63,405 bases of DNA from an uncultured Collinsella sp. (GTDB lineage Bacteria; Actinomycetota; Coriobacteriia; Coriobacteriales; Coriobacteriaceae). The stretch is from NCBI GenBank assembly GCA_900757205.1, contig CAAENA010000027.1, forward strand, positions 1 through 63,405, in the 5' to 3' direction. The notes under the pieces are model-generated. The model searched no databases. It saw only the letters and a program-made list of their open reading frames with translations, and had not been told where the DNA came from. Shown in pieces: positions 34,829 to 43,137 of the stretch (positions within the stretch are counted from its first letter, which is position 1; every line of letters begins with the position of its first letter). A program made the translations under genes and the position numbers.

Positions 34829-35917
34829 CTACCTTTCCGTGCAGCTAATGCAGGGGTCGATGGTCAGGATAATCATGGGCACGTTGGCAATGAGCACGCC
34901 CTGCAGCGCATGCGTCAGACCCGCCAGATTTTGCGACGTCGGCGTGCGCACGCGAAAACGGTCCAAGTTCTTGGTGCCGTTGCCGCGCACATAGTAATAC
35001 GCCTCGCCGCGCGGCTGCTCAATCACAACCTCGCCGCGCGCGCCGTCGGCCGGCGTAAGCTTGGTGCGCCCACCGATACCGTCGTGCGGAATCTTGCCCA
35101 CAAGCTCCTTGATGATGTCCATAGCCTGCGTGACCTCGGCGCAACGCACCTGGCAGCGGGCATAGCAGTCGCCATCGGTAGCGACAATTGGCTCAAACGC
35201 AGCCAGATCCGCATAGGCGCCGTCGCCAAACATGCGCACGTCATAGTCCACGCCCGAGGCGCGCCCAAACGGGCCGACCATCGAAAGCTCCAGCGCGTCC
35301 TTCTTGCTAATCACGCCCACGCCATGCAGACGCTCGCCGCAGCTGTCGTCGTCCAAAAACGTATGCACCAGGGCTTCGTAGTCGGGGCGCATGGCGTCGA
35401 GCGTCTGGACAATGCCCGCCAGCTCGGAGTCCTCGATATCGTGCTTAAGGCCGCCGATCTCGTTAATCGACAGAATCACACGCCCGCCGCACGTGCGCTC
35501 AAAGATCTTGAGAATCTGCTCGCGCAGGGTCCACGAACGATAGAACAGCGCCTCAAAGCCAAAGGCGTCGGCGAGCAGGCCCAGCCACAGCAGATGCGAG
35601 TGGATGCGCGAAAGCTCGTGCAGAATGGTGCGAATATACTGCACGCGGCCGGGCACCTCGATGTCGAGCATGCGCTCGCAGGCGCTGGCATAGCCGCAGC
35701 TGTGACCCACGGCACAAATGCCGCAGATGCGCTCGGCGATGTAGCCAAACTGGTGCATGTCACGCTTTTCGGTGAGCTTCTCGAGTCCGCGGTGCACAAA
35801 GCCGATCTGCGGAATTGCCTCGATGACGCGGTCGTCCTCGATCACCAGGTCCAGATGAAGCGGCTCGGGCAGCACCGGGTGCTGCGGGCCAAACGGAATT
35901 ACGGAGCGATGAGCCAT
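34829..35917 (-). CDS. echE: Ech-type [NiFe] hydrogenase large subunit
   Basis: Catalytic subunit of 362 residues, of the group 4 [NiFe] type rather than the complex I NuoD type. The four nickel-binding cysteines are all present: N-terminal ERICGICAVGHS and C-terminal DPCISCTER. The chain ends at that Arg, so there is no C-terminal extension for a maturation protease to remove. Membrane-bound group 4 enzymes exchange electrons between ferredoxin and protons while pumping H+ or Na+. It begins five bases after the preceding stop. Confidence 0.93.
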   Translation of the reverse strand: MAHRSVIPFGPQHPVLPEPLHLDLVIEDDRVIEAIPQIGFVHRGLEKLTEKRDMHQFGYIAERICGICAVGHSCGYASACERMLDIEVPGRVQYIRTILHELSRIHSHLLWLGLLADAFGFEALFYRSWTLREQILKIFERTCGGRVILSINEIGGLKHDIEDSELAGIVQTLDAMRPDYEALVHTFLDDDSCGERLHGVGVISKKDALELSMVGPFGRASGVDYDVRMFGDGAYADLAAFEPIVATDGDCYARCQVRCAEVTQAMDIIKELVGKIPHDGIGGRTKLTPADGARGEVVIEQPRGEAYYYVRGNGTKNLDRFRVRTPTSQNLAGLTHALQGVLIANVPMIILTIDPCISCTER

Positions 35918-35922
35918 GGACC

Positions 35923-36636
35923 TTACGCCTCCTTTTTCTGCTTGTCGCGGGCGGCCTTGGCGGCAAGCGCCGCGCGGACCTTGGCCGCTTTCTCGGGATC
36001 CATAGCGGCGAGCTTTGCCTCCATCTCGGCAGCCTTGAGTGCCGCCTTGGCGGCAACCTCGTCATGCTGAGCATCGGAGCCGGCAGCCGCAGCGGGCTGA
36101 ACGGCGGCAGCGCTCGCAGCATCGCCGGCGCCCGCAGCGCCCTCCCCCGCAGCAGCGGCAGCGGCCTTCTCGGCTGCGGCCTTGCGCGCCTTGGCCTCGG
36201 CGGCGGCACGGACCTTCATGGCTTTCTCGCGCGCGGCCTTCACCTCGGGCGTGATCACGCTCATGGGCTCGGCAGTCGAGACCTGGTAGAAAAAGCCCTT
36301 AAAGTCAATCTGCATGTCGGTGATGGCAAGGCCAAACAGGTCGTGGGCCTCGTTCTCAAACGGGAACACCGCCGGATAATACGAGCTGATGGACGGAATC
36401 TCCTGGTACTGGTCGATACCCTCGACCACCAGATTCTCAATCGCATAGTTTCCGTCCCGCGCGATCTGCTCTTGCGCGGCGCGGACGTTGATAAACGTAT
36501 AGACCAGGCGATACAATCCGTCGTCCACACAGCGCTCGGCATGCATCTGCACAAAGCGCGCGCCGACGCCCTTGAGCGCCTGCACATGCGCCAGGAGCTC
36601 GTCGATCCCGACGGTGGTATAGATTGCCTTTTGCAT
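35923..36636 (-). CDS. echD: Ech-type hydrogenase 30-kDa-like subunit (NuoC homologue) with Ala/Lys tail
   Basis: Subunit of 237 residues. The first 130 correspond to the NuoC/EchD fold, with the conserved ENEAHDLFGLAI segment. From about residue 135 a low-complexity helical tail of Ala, Lys and Glu continues to the end; it is not usual for EchD and may be a species-specific extension. It overlaps the echC stop as TAATG, which implies coupled translation. Confidence 0.88.
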   Translation of the reverse strand: MQKAIYTTVGIDELLAHVQALKGVGARFVQMHAERCVDDGLYRLVYTFINVRAAQEQIARDGNYAIENLVVEGIDQYQEIPSISSYYPAVFPFENEAHDLFGLAITDMQIDFKGFFYQVSTAEPMSVITPEVKAAREKAMKVRAAAEAKARKAAAEKAAAAAAGEGAAGAGDAASAAAVQPAAAAGSDAQHDEVAAKAALKAAEMEAKLAAMDPEKAAKVRAALAAKAARDKQKKEA

Positions 36637-37223
36637 TACTCGGCCTCCTTTGCAGCGGCGGGTGCGGCGGGCGTCCCGGCAGGCGCGTCACCGGCACCGT
36701 CAGCCCCGGCCCCCGCAGCCACAAACCCGTCCTCGCCCAGCTCAACGCCACCGTCCCAGGTAGCGGCACCGCCCACGGTAAGCGGGTCGCCGCCAGCACG
36801 CATCACGGCCTCCTTCTGGTCCAGGATGCCGCACGCCTCTACAATGGCATCGATCACCGTCTCGGGACGAATGGCGCACCCGGGCGCGTACACGTCCACG
36901 GGAATCGCGCGGTCCACGCCGCCGATCACGTTGTACGCATCGCGGAACACGCCGCCCGAACACGCGCAGATGCCGCACGCCACCACGCACTTGGGCTCGA
37001 GCATCTGGTTGTAAATCTGGCGCACGACAGGCAGGTTCTGGGCATTGACCGACCCCGTCACCAAAAAGATGTCCGCATGCTTGGGGTTGCCGGTGTTGAC
37101 CACGCCAAAACGCTCCGCATCGAACAGTGGGGTAAGCGAGGCCAGCACCTCGATATCGCATCCGTTGCAGCTCGAACCGTCGTAATGAATAACCCACGGC
37201 GAGCGCGACATTTTATGATCCAT
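36636..37223 (-). CDS. echC: Ech-type hydrogenase small subunit (NuoB homologue)
   Basis: Subunit of 195 residues carrying the proximal [4Fe-4S] cluster: the motif GSSCNGCDIEVLA, then CGICACSGGVF and APGCAIRPE supply the four cysteines. The core ends near residue 150; an Ala/Gly/Pro-rich tail follows. GGAGG lies eight bases before ATG 37223. It begins 12 bp after the stop of the membrane subunit. Confidence 0.92.
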   Translation of the reverse strand: MDHKMSRSPWVIHYDGSSCNGCDIEVLASLTPLFDAERFGVVNTGNPKHADIFLVTGSVNAQNLPVVRQIYNQMLEPKCVVACGICACSGGVFRDAYNVIGGVDRAIPVDVYAPGCAIRPETVIDAIVEACGILDQKEAVMRAGGDPLTVGGAATWDGGVELGEDGFVAAGAGADGAGDAPAGTPAAPAAAKEAE

Positions 37224-37235
37224 GGATGCCGCCTC

Positions 37236-40118
37236 CTAAATAAACACGTCGACGAGAATGGGCATAAGGTTGAGCAGGCCAAACACCAGCGCCACGCCCC
37301 AGCCGAGCTTAAAGCAGCTGCGCCAGGTGCTGCGGGCAAAGGTGTTGTCGATCAGGACCTCGACAAAGTACGTCGCGGCCATGACGATCAGGGCGACCAG
37401 CCAGCTCACGGGGTTGTCCCAAACAAAGAACATGCCCACCCACATCAAAAACAGCACGGTCTCGCACCAGTGCATAAGGGTCATCTTGGCCAGCGTGCCG
37501 CCGCTCATCTCGGTGGCGACGCCCTGGACAATCTCCTGATGCGCGTGATGTGAGTACGAAAGGTCAAACGGCGACTTGCGCAGCTTGATGGTAAGCACCG
37601 CGAGCAGTGCGAGGAAAATGGGCGCGCTGTACACGATGATGGGGGCCGACTGCCCCGTCACGGCGATGGAGTCGAAGCTGTCGGTGGCAAGGTACAGGCC
37701 CACACTCATCAGCAAAACGGCGGGCTCGTAACTCATAACCTGCAGCAGCTCGCGGTCGGCACCGACCTGGGCAAACGGGCTTTGCGTCGAAGCGGACGCC
37801 AGCACCACAAAGATCGCGGCGAGCGTAACCATAAAAGCGCACAGCAGCGTGTTGGAGCCCGACACAAAGATGCCGCCGCCCACGACGGTAAAGATGAGCG
37901 CGCACGCCATGTAGGTATCGTCCATGGTGTTTACGCTGGCGGGGGCCTTGCGCAGCAGCTTGGCAACGTCGTAGAACGGTTGCAGCAGGCGCGGGCCCAC
38001 ACGGCCCTGCATGCGAGCCGAAAGCTTGCGGTCAACGCCGTCGATCAGGCCACCAACCAAAGGCGCCAGCAAGGCAAACGCCACGGTACCAATAAAGATG
38101 CCCACGACGCCCGAGCCCTCGAAATACTTACCGCGCAGCACCGAGGGCGCACTCATGGCAAGCCGCTCGGGCCCAATCCACGCGCAGCACAGCAGCGCAA
38201 ACAGGATGATGCTGCAGCACACGACGCTACCCGCGGGGCCGATACGCTTCTCGCCAAGGGCATCCTCCGAGTACCAATTGCGCTTTTCGGCCTTCACCTC
38301 GTGTCCCATCGAGCCACGGAAATGGCGATATTTGTCGGTCCCCACACCCGAAAGGTACACGTTGACGTGCGGTTTGTTGCTCACGCGGAATGAAGTCAGC
38401 AGCACCACGGCGATAAACGCCACGATAACCACCATCAGATACATGGAGTCCTTGCCAATAACGTACGGCACGCGGCCAAACACCATGGCCAAGTAAGGCG
38501 ACACCAGGCCGCTCGAGATGAGCGGGAACGCCACGCAGCAAAGAATCAGCAGCGCGGCGATGGCGTTGAGGGCCATCCATTCGGTCTTATGGACATTGAC
38601 CTCAACGTTTTGAGCCGTGGGGTCGACGCCCGAAAGCTTGGCAAGCCACTTGCCCCAGAAGAAGAACGTCGCGGCCGAGCCAAAGGCAAGCACCATGATC
38701 ATGAGCACGTTGCCGGTCTGCGCGAACGCCACCAGGGCGCCCCACTTGGACACGAGCATGCCAAACGGTGCCACGAACATGCCCATGATGCCCAGCATCA
38801 TCAGACGCGTAAGGTGCGGCATGCGGCTGAACATACCGTCCATGTCCTCGATATTGCGGCTGCCGATATGATGCTCGGCCGTGCCCACGCACAGGAACAG
38901 CAGCGACTTGGCCACCGTGTGGAACAGGATCAGGAAGATGGCGGCCCATACGGCCTCGGGCGCGCCGACACCCAAGCAAGCACTGATGAGGCCCAAGTTG
39001 GAAATGGTGGAGTACGCGAGGACGCGTTTGGCGTTGCTCTGCGAGATGGCCATGAGGGCAGCGAGCAAAAACGTGATGGCACCCACGCTCGTGACCATAA
39101 AGCCGGTCACGGGATAGATGGCATAGAGCGGGCTGAGCTTGACCATCAGGAACACGCCGGCTTTGACCATGGTTGACGAGTGCAGCAGGGCACTCGTGGG
39201 CGTGGGGGCAACCATGGCACCCAATAGCCAAGTGTGGAACGGCATCTGTGCGGCCTTGGTGAGCGCGGCAAGCGACAGCAACAGGACCGGCATCACCAGC
39301 AGCGCGGATTGCGCGGTTCCGGCGCTGGAAAGCTCGATCATGCCCGAGATGGTCAGCGGCATGCCGTTAACGTGCAGGTACATGAGTCCGGCCAAAAACG
39401 CGATGCCGCCCAGCATGTTGAGGATGATCTGGGTGAAAGCGTTTTTCATGGCCTCGGGCGTGCGCGTGTAGCCAATCATGAGGAACGAGCACACGGTGGT
39501 GATTTCCCAGCCACAGAACAGCCACTCAAGGTTGTCGCTTGTCACGATGACGAACATGGCCGAGAGGAACAGGAACATAAGCGCCAGGAACTGCGGGCGT
39601 CGGTCGGGCGCCGCCTGCCCGCGCAGCGCTGCCTCGTGCTCGTCGTGGGCCTGGAAGTCCTTCATGTAGCCCAGGGCGTACACGCAGATAAGGCCGCCGA
39701 CAATGCCGACGGCAAGCACCATGATCACACTCATGTAATCCAGGTAGAGCGGCGTGGCGGTGACAACCTCGGCCGCGGGCAGCGTCATGGCAGCGAAGGC
39801 AACCGAACCCACCAGCTGCACCACGCCGAGCACCGTGGTGAGCGTGCTCTTATATTTACGCGCGTTGTACAGGATGACGGCGCACAGGATCACGTCGATG
39901 ACGGAGCTGATGATCGAGAGCACATGCGAGGTGCCGGGGGCAACCTCGAAGCTCTGCGGGCCCGTGCCAAAAAACATGACGGCGACTACAACCGTCACCG
40001 CCATAATGATGCCAGAGCCTACAAGCCCTAGCGCATCGCGGGCGCGGTCACCGCGCGCGAGCAGCATGCCCAGCGCCGGTACCAGCGGAAACAGGGTAAG
40101 GAAATACAGTAGCGTCAT
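37236..40118 (-). CDS. Fused EchA-EchB membrane subunit of the Ech-type hydrogenase
   Basis: Polytopic protein of 960 residues in one frame. Residues about 1-600 are a NuoL/NuoN/MrpD-like antiporter-type subunit (EchA): GWEITTVCSFLMIGYTR, AAQMPFHTWLLGAMVAPTPT and SATSALLHSS-like motifs. A loop with NVYLSGVGTDKYRHFRGS follows, and from about 670 the chain is NuoH/EchB: SARMQGRVGPRLLQPFYDVA, then LRKSPFDLSYSHHAHQEIVQ and EMSG. EchA and EchB are normally separate genes. The order A-B-C-D-E-F is kept. GGGGGAG precedes ATG 40118. A frameshift-born fusion is unlikely since the linker reads as ordinary EchA sequence. Confidence 0.88.
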   Translation of the reverse strand: MTLLYFLTLFPLVPALGMLLARGDRARDALGLVGSGIIMAVTVVVAVMFFGTGPQSFEVAPGTSHVLSIISSVIDVILCAVILYNARKYKSTLTTVLGVVQLVGSVAFAAMTLPAAEVVTATPLYLDYMSVIMVLAVGIVGGLICVYALGYMKDFQAHDEHEAALRGQAAPDRRPQFLALMFLFLSAMFVIVTSDNLEWLFCGWEITTVCSFLMIGYTRTPEAMKNAFTQIILNMLGGIAFLAGLMYLHVNGMPLTISGMIELSSAGTAQSALLVMPVLLLSLAALTKAAQMPFHTWLLGAMVAPTPTSALLHSSTMVKAGVFLMVKLSPLYAIYPVTGFMVTSVGAITFLLAALMAISQSNAKRVLAYSTISNLGLISACLGVGAPEAVWAAIFLILFHTVAKSLLFLCVGTAEHHIGSRNIEDMDGMFSRMPHLTRLMMLGIMGMFVAPFGMLVSKWGALVAFAQTGNVLMIMVLAFGSAATFFFWGKWLAKLSGVDPTAQNVEVNVHKTEWMALNAIAALLILCCVAFPLISSGLVSPYLAMVFGRVPYVIGKDSMYLMVVIVAFIAVVLLTSFRVSNKPHVNVYLSGVGTDKYRHFRGSMGHEVKAEKRNWYSEDALGEKRIGPAGSVVCCSIILFALLCCAWIGPERLAMSAPSVLRGKYFEGSGVVGIFIGTVAFALLAPLVGGLIDGVDRKLSARMQGRVGPRLLQPFYDVAKLLRKAPASVNTMDDTYMACALIFTVVGGGIFVSGSNTLLCAFMVTLAAIFVVLASASTQSPFAQVGADRELLQVMSYEPAVLLMSVGLYLATDSFDSIAVTGQSAPIIVYSAPIFLALLAVLTIKLRKSPFDLSYSHHAHQEIVQGVATEMSGGTLAKMTLMHWCETVLFLMWVGMFFVWDNPVSWLVALIVMAATYFVEVLIDNTFARSTWRSCFKLGWGVALVFGLLNLMPILVDVFI

Positions 40119-40405
40119 ACCATCACTCCCCCATGCAAAAACGCTGCAATTGTTTAACGTTATAGCTCAGTTGAGGAGTAGCGGCGGCGGGTTTTCGGTC
40201 AACTGGGGAGTTTTAGACGTACGGGGTAACGAGTCTGTCCGCTTTGGAGCAGAGAGGCGACGCTCCCCCTATCGCGGCGGCGGGCGCACGGGCCACTGCG
40301 CACGGTTTATTAACCATTTTGGAGGATGTTCCAGTAGGCTCACGACGGTCCAAAAAGTTGGCGCGGCAAGAAAAATGCGCCCCTGTGGGCGCACCATCCC
40401 GTTCG
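40119..40405 (-). promoter_or_regulatory. Upstream region of the ech operon
   Basis: 287 bp holding the ech promoter and the 3' end of the HTH gene. A poly-T-tailed terminator hairpin lies at 40371-40393. I see no convincing promoter boxes. Confidence 0.4.
40371..40393 (-). terminator. Terminator after the HTH gene
   Basis: Stem TGCGCCC (40376-40382) with GGGCGCA (40387-40393) and a 4-nt loop, followed on the minus strand by TTTTT. Confidence 0.8.
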
Positions 40406-40801
40406 CTATTCCGCCTTTTTAACGCGCGGCTTGCGACCGCGCGGCTTATCAACCAGCGCGGACTCACCGCTCTCGCGATACTGGCGGCACCAAGCCTTGA
40501 CCGAAGACTCGCTGGGAATCTTGTGCTTGATCATGGCCTCGCGAACCGTTAAGCCGTTTTCCAAGCGGTCCTTGACCACGGCGAGCTTAACTTCGTACGA
40601 ATAGGTGTGATGATGCGAACCGGCGTTGAGAACGGCGTCGGCACCGCCTACGGCATACGCGCGGGCCCACTGACGAGCCGTGGCCTGGGGAATGCCAAGC
40701 TCCGCGGCGAGGGCGCGATGACCGACCCCCTCTTGGAGGATCTCGACGGCGCGCTGCCTAACCTCGGGCGCATGCGTGCGAGTCCTAGTTGCTTCCGACA
40801 T
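40406..40801 (-). CDS. Orphan IS3-type OrfA-like double helix-turn-helix protein
   Basis: Small basic protein of about 131 residues with two HTH units: RQRAVEILQEGVGHRALAAE with IPQATARQWARAY, and KLAVVKDRLENGLTVREAMI with IPSESSVKAWCRQY, ending PRGRKPRVKK. This is the layout of the DNA-binding OrfA of IS3-family elements, but no DDE transposase OrfB or terminal inverted repeats are nearby, and it has its own terminator. It may be a domesticated regulator or a remnant. I use ATG 40801; a GTG three codons upstream is also possible. Confidence 0.75.
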   Translation of the reverse strand: MSEATRTRTHAPEVRQRAVEILQEGVGHRALAAELGIPQATARQWARAYAVGGADAVLNAGSHHHTYSYEVKLAVVKDRLENGLTVREAMIKHKIPSESSVKAWCRQYRESGESALVDKPRGRKPRVKKAE

Positions 40802-40810
40802 ACCTGCCAC

Positions 40811-41086
40811 TTCTTAGCCTTAACCGTTAATCTGCTTTCTTACGTGCAAGTTAGATAGTAGCATTTTGCTGTTTGCGCGTAACAGTTAATTGAAAATCGC
40901 ACGGCGGCATCTGGGCATTTGCCATTAATTTGCAACAGTTCTTTAGGTTTTATTTACGCAGCTAGTTAGCTCGCGGCTCATTGACGGTGTTTTACCAACC
41001 AGATTGGTATCTTTTTGTTTGGCTGGTATGGTTTGTGTAATTATTAACCCCTCTAGCCTCCGAGCTAGCATGTCAGTCTTCCGTTT
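40811..41086. other. AT-richer gene-free stretch
   Basis: Upstream region of the HTH gene. It contains an inverted repeat TACCAA-CCAGA-TTGGTA (40993-41009) and a minus-strand TACTAT (40860-40855) that could be its -10. No gene seen. Confidence 0.4.
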
Positions 41087-41180
41087 ACTTTCCAGCTTTC
41101 CACCTAGCTTTCCAGCTTTCCACCCAGCTTTCCACCTTAGGTGTTAAGTTAAGTGGAAAGTTGGAAAGATGGTGGGAAGC
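41087..41180. repeat. CTTTCCA repeat block downstream of the AlbA_2 gene
   Basis: About five tandem units of the type CTTTCCAGCTTTCCACC followed by the sequence TTAGGTGTTAAGTTAAGTGG and a short inverted GTGGAAAG. A near-identical block lies at 42692-42800 on the other side of the gene. Confidence 0.85.
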
Positions 41181-41211
41181 CGGAAAGCCGAAGCAAGAAC
41201 AACGAACAGCC

Positions 41212-42681
41212 CTACCGCGCGAGTCGATACCGTTGTCGCGGGCTGCGCGGTGGCTCCATGGGTTCAATCTTGCCCGCGCCAATTAAACCTTTTATGTGGT
41301 TGGAAACGGCGCTCCTGCTCAAACCCGAAGCCTCCGTGAGCTCCTTGGCCGAAGCCGAAGAATGCGTTGCCAGGTAACCCAAGATTGCCTCGTCCACATG
41401 CCCTACGGAGGTCGCCTGTTCCGCCTGCATTATCTTTCGCTTATCGAACGTCAGAGAAAAAGAAACCGTCGAGTTTTTTGGTTTGGGCGGCAACATGTTT
41501 GCACGCTCAAGCTGCTCGCCTATCTCCTGATAACCGGTGCCACGGTTTTCGACCACGTAGCCACCGCCTGGGTACGGCGTGGTCTCGAGGATATTTGAAA
41601 GAAACTGGTTTCTGGATGACGAAACTCCAGAAGTTCCCAGCGAATCGACTGTGACATCGCCGTACAGTCCTCCGGGATTGAGAATCTCGACACGGTCGAT
41701 ATACAGGTTGACCTGCACTTGTGAGCCGCGCGCGGCGGAAGAGTAGTCGCGATGCATGAGCGCATTCGCCACTGCCTCGCGCAGTGCCACGGGCGGATAG
41801 TCGGGCACATCTTTCCGAAATGCCCCCTCAATCACCGCAGCGTTTCGGGTGTTTCTTGCAACGGCGGCAAGCGTGTCTTCAATCATGAAAGGGATCGGCC
41901 CCAAAATGGTCTGCGAATCCAGAAAACGCTTGTTGTCGCTTACTCGCTGCGTTTTTGTGGTCCCGGGATACGCCGTAAAGGTCACATTGAGACGTGGGAA
42001 GAACTTTTGCGGAAACCGTCCCATCGCAACAATAGCAGCAAGCGTCGGCACGATTGCGTCCTCCACCTTTTTGGTCACATGCAGGTCAAGGAGAATCTCC
42101 TCATCGCTTCTGGCGCCCAAAATCCTAGGATGCAGCTCGCGCTGGCGTTTTATAAACCCTTGCAGAAGATCGGCGTCAAGATCTTCGAGCGTGGCGCCTT
42201 CGACTGGCTCGTCATCGTATGTGGGCTGAACATGCTCCTCCATAAAGCGGTCGACCTCATAGGGAGTCATACGCCGGTCGCCGTCGCCCGTACGGAGGAA
42301 GGACGAATCGTACATTCCACGCGCCGTGATATAGCAGGGCTTATCGCGCGGATGCATCTCTTTGATGCGAGCACAAAGCACCAGTTTTCCCTCAAAGGGA
42401 ACCACTTGGATATCCGGCCTCACAACGGGCGTCAGCTTTTCGCACGCAGAAGAGAGAGCGTCTTGCATCTTGCGAGCATCGAAACCATCGACAGGCGTAA
42501 ACCCGTTCTTTTCGGAAATGCCGAGGATGATAAAGCCGCCCTGTGCGTTGGAAAATGCCGAGAGTGTCTCGACGATGCTCTTTGGAAGTGCACCCTTGGC
42601 TTCTTTTACCTCGTACTGCTGGGTGTCGTTTCCTATTGTTCGCAGGTGATGAATGACCTGCGCCAACCACTCCTCGTTCAT
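41212..42681 (-). CDS. AlbA_2/Schlafen-type DNA-binding protein with HATPase and winged-HTH domains
   Basis: Protein of 489 residues. N-terminal AlbA_2 (SLFN) domain about 10-130 (ESKEAKGALPKSIVETLSAF-like region with FIILGISEKNGF), a central region, HATPase_c_4 with ALREAVANALMHRDYS and the following GSQVQV, and a C-terminal winged-HTH (GYLATHSSASAKELTEASGL, RSAVSNHIKGLIGAG). Proteins of this type are widespread and mostly uncharacterised; a transcriptional or defence role is unproven. I start it at ATG 42681 (MNEEWL), after GGGAGG. Both sides of the gene carry the CTTTCCA block. Confidence 0.88.
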   Translation of the reverse strand: MNEEWLAQVIHHLRTIGNDTQQYEVKEAKGALPKSIVETLSAFSNAQGGFIILGISEKNGFTPVDGFDARKMQDALSSACEKLTPVVRPDIQVVPFEGKLVLCARIKEMHPRDKPCYITARGMYDSSFLRTGDGDRRMTPYEVDRFMEEHVQPTYDDEPVEGATLEDLDADLLQGFIKRQRELHPRILGARSDEEILLDLHVTKKVEDAIVPTLAAIVAMGRFPQKFFPRLNVTFTAYPGTTKTQRVSDNKRFLDSQTILGPIPFMIEDTLAAVARNTRNAAVIEGAFRKDVPDYPPVALREAVANALMHRDYSSAARGSQVQVNLYIDRVEILNPGGLYGDVTVDSLGTSGVSSSRNQFLSNILETTPYPGGGYVVENRGTGYQEIGEQLERANMLPPKPKNSTVSFSLTFDKRKIMQAEQATSVGHVDEAILGYLATHSSASAKELTEASGLSRSAVSNHIKGLIGAGKIEPMEPPRSPRQRYRLAR

Positions 42682-42691
42682 GCCGAACCTC

Positions 42692-42800
42692 CCAACTTTC
42701 CAGCTTTCCACTTAACTTACCAGCTTTCCACCTAACTTTCCAGCTTTCTACCCAGCTTTCCACCTTAAGTGTTAAGTTAAGTGAAAAGTTGGAAAGCTTG
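42692..42800. repeat. CTTTCCA repeat block upstream of the AlbA_2 gene
   Basis: Copy of the 41087-41180 block, reading CTTTCCAGCTTTCCACTTAA and on to TTAAGTGTTAAGTTAAGTG and a GTTGGAAAG end. It covers the 5' untranslated region just before the ribosome site. Confidence 0.85.
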
Positions 42801-42842
42801 GTGGAGGGGTCGGGAGAGCTAAAACACCTTTCTCCAACGGCG

Positions 42843-43049
42843 GCTGGACAGTTAGTTCAGATACGTATTTTTCTATGCTGATAAAGCTGCGCTATGGTCC
42901 CCGGAGAGGGTTCTTTGGCGACTCATTGCACGCAAATCGAGCCCAGATGGCTACCGAACCCTAGCTTTGAGCCCCTTTCTTCCCCAAAACGAGCGCCGGA
43001 TGCGCCTGCTGCGGTCTGGAATTATACGTATCTGAACTAACTGTCCAGC
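42843..43049. repeat. 207-bp element with perfect 26-bp terminal inverted repeats
   Basis: Arms 42843-42868 and 43024-43049 begin GCTGGACAGTTAGTTCAG and end in the exact reverse complement. The 155-bp interior has no open frame of note. It looks like a MITE or a hairpin element; no target-site duplication is visible. Confidence 0.8.
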
Positions 43050-43079
43050 GGAGTCCAAGACTGGGATCGCGCAGACTAG

Positions 43080-43115
43080 AAAGGGGGCGGCAACCGGGTG
43101 GTTGCCGCCCCCTTT
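43080..43115 (-). terminator. Terminator of the giant-protein operon
   Basis: 15-bp perfect stem (43080-43094 with 43101-43115), loop CGGGTG, ending in TTT on the minus strand. It is 23 bp after the stop. Confidence 0.8.
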
Positions 43116-43137
43116 GCGAAGCCAGTTGGCTTCGGAA

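Noticed and set aside
34480..40118. Partial NADH dehydrogenase (complex I)
   Set aside because: The large subunit keeps all four nickel-binding cysteines and the gene order is echABCDEF, so it is a group 4 hydrogenase.
40406..40810. Intact IS3-family insertion sequence
   Set aside because: No OrfB transposase and no terminal inverted repeats or target duplication around the gene.
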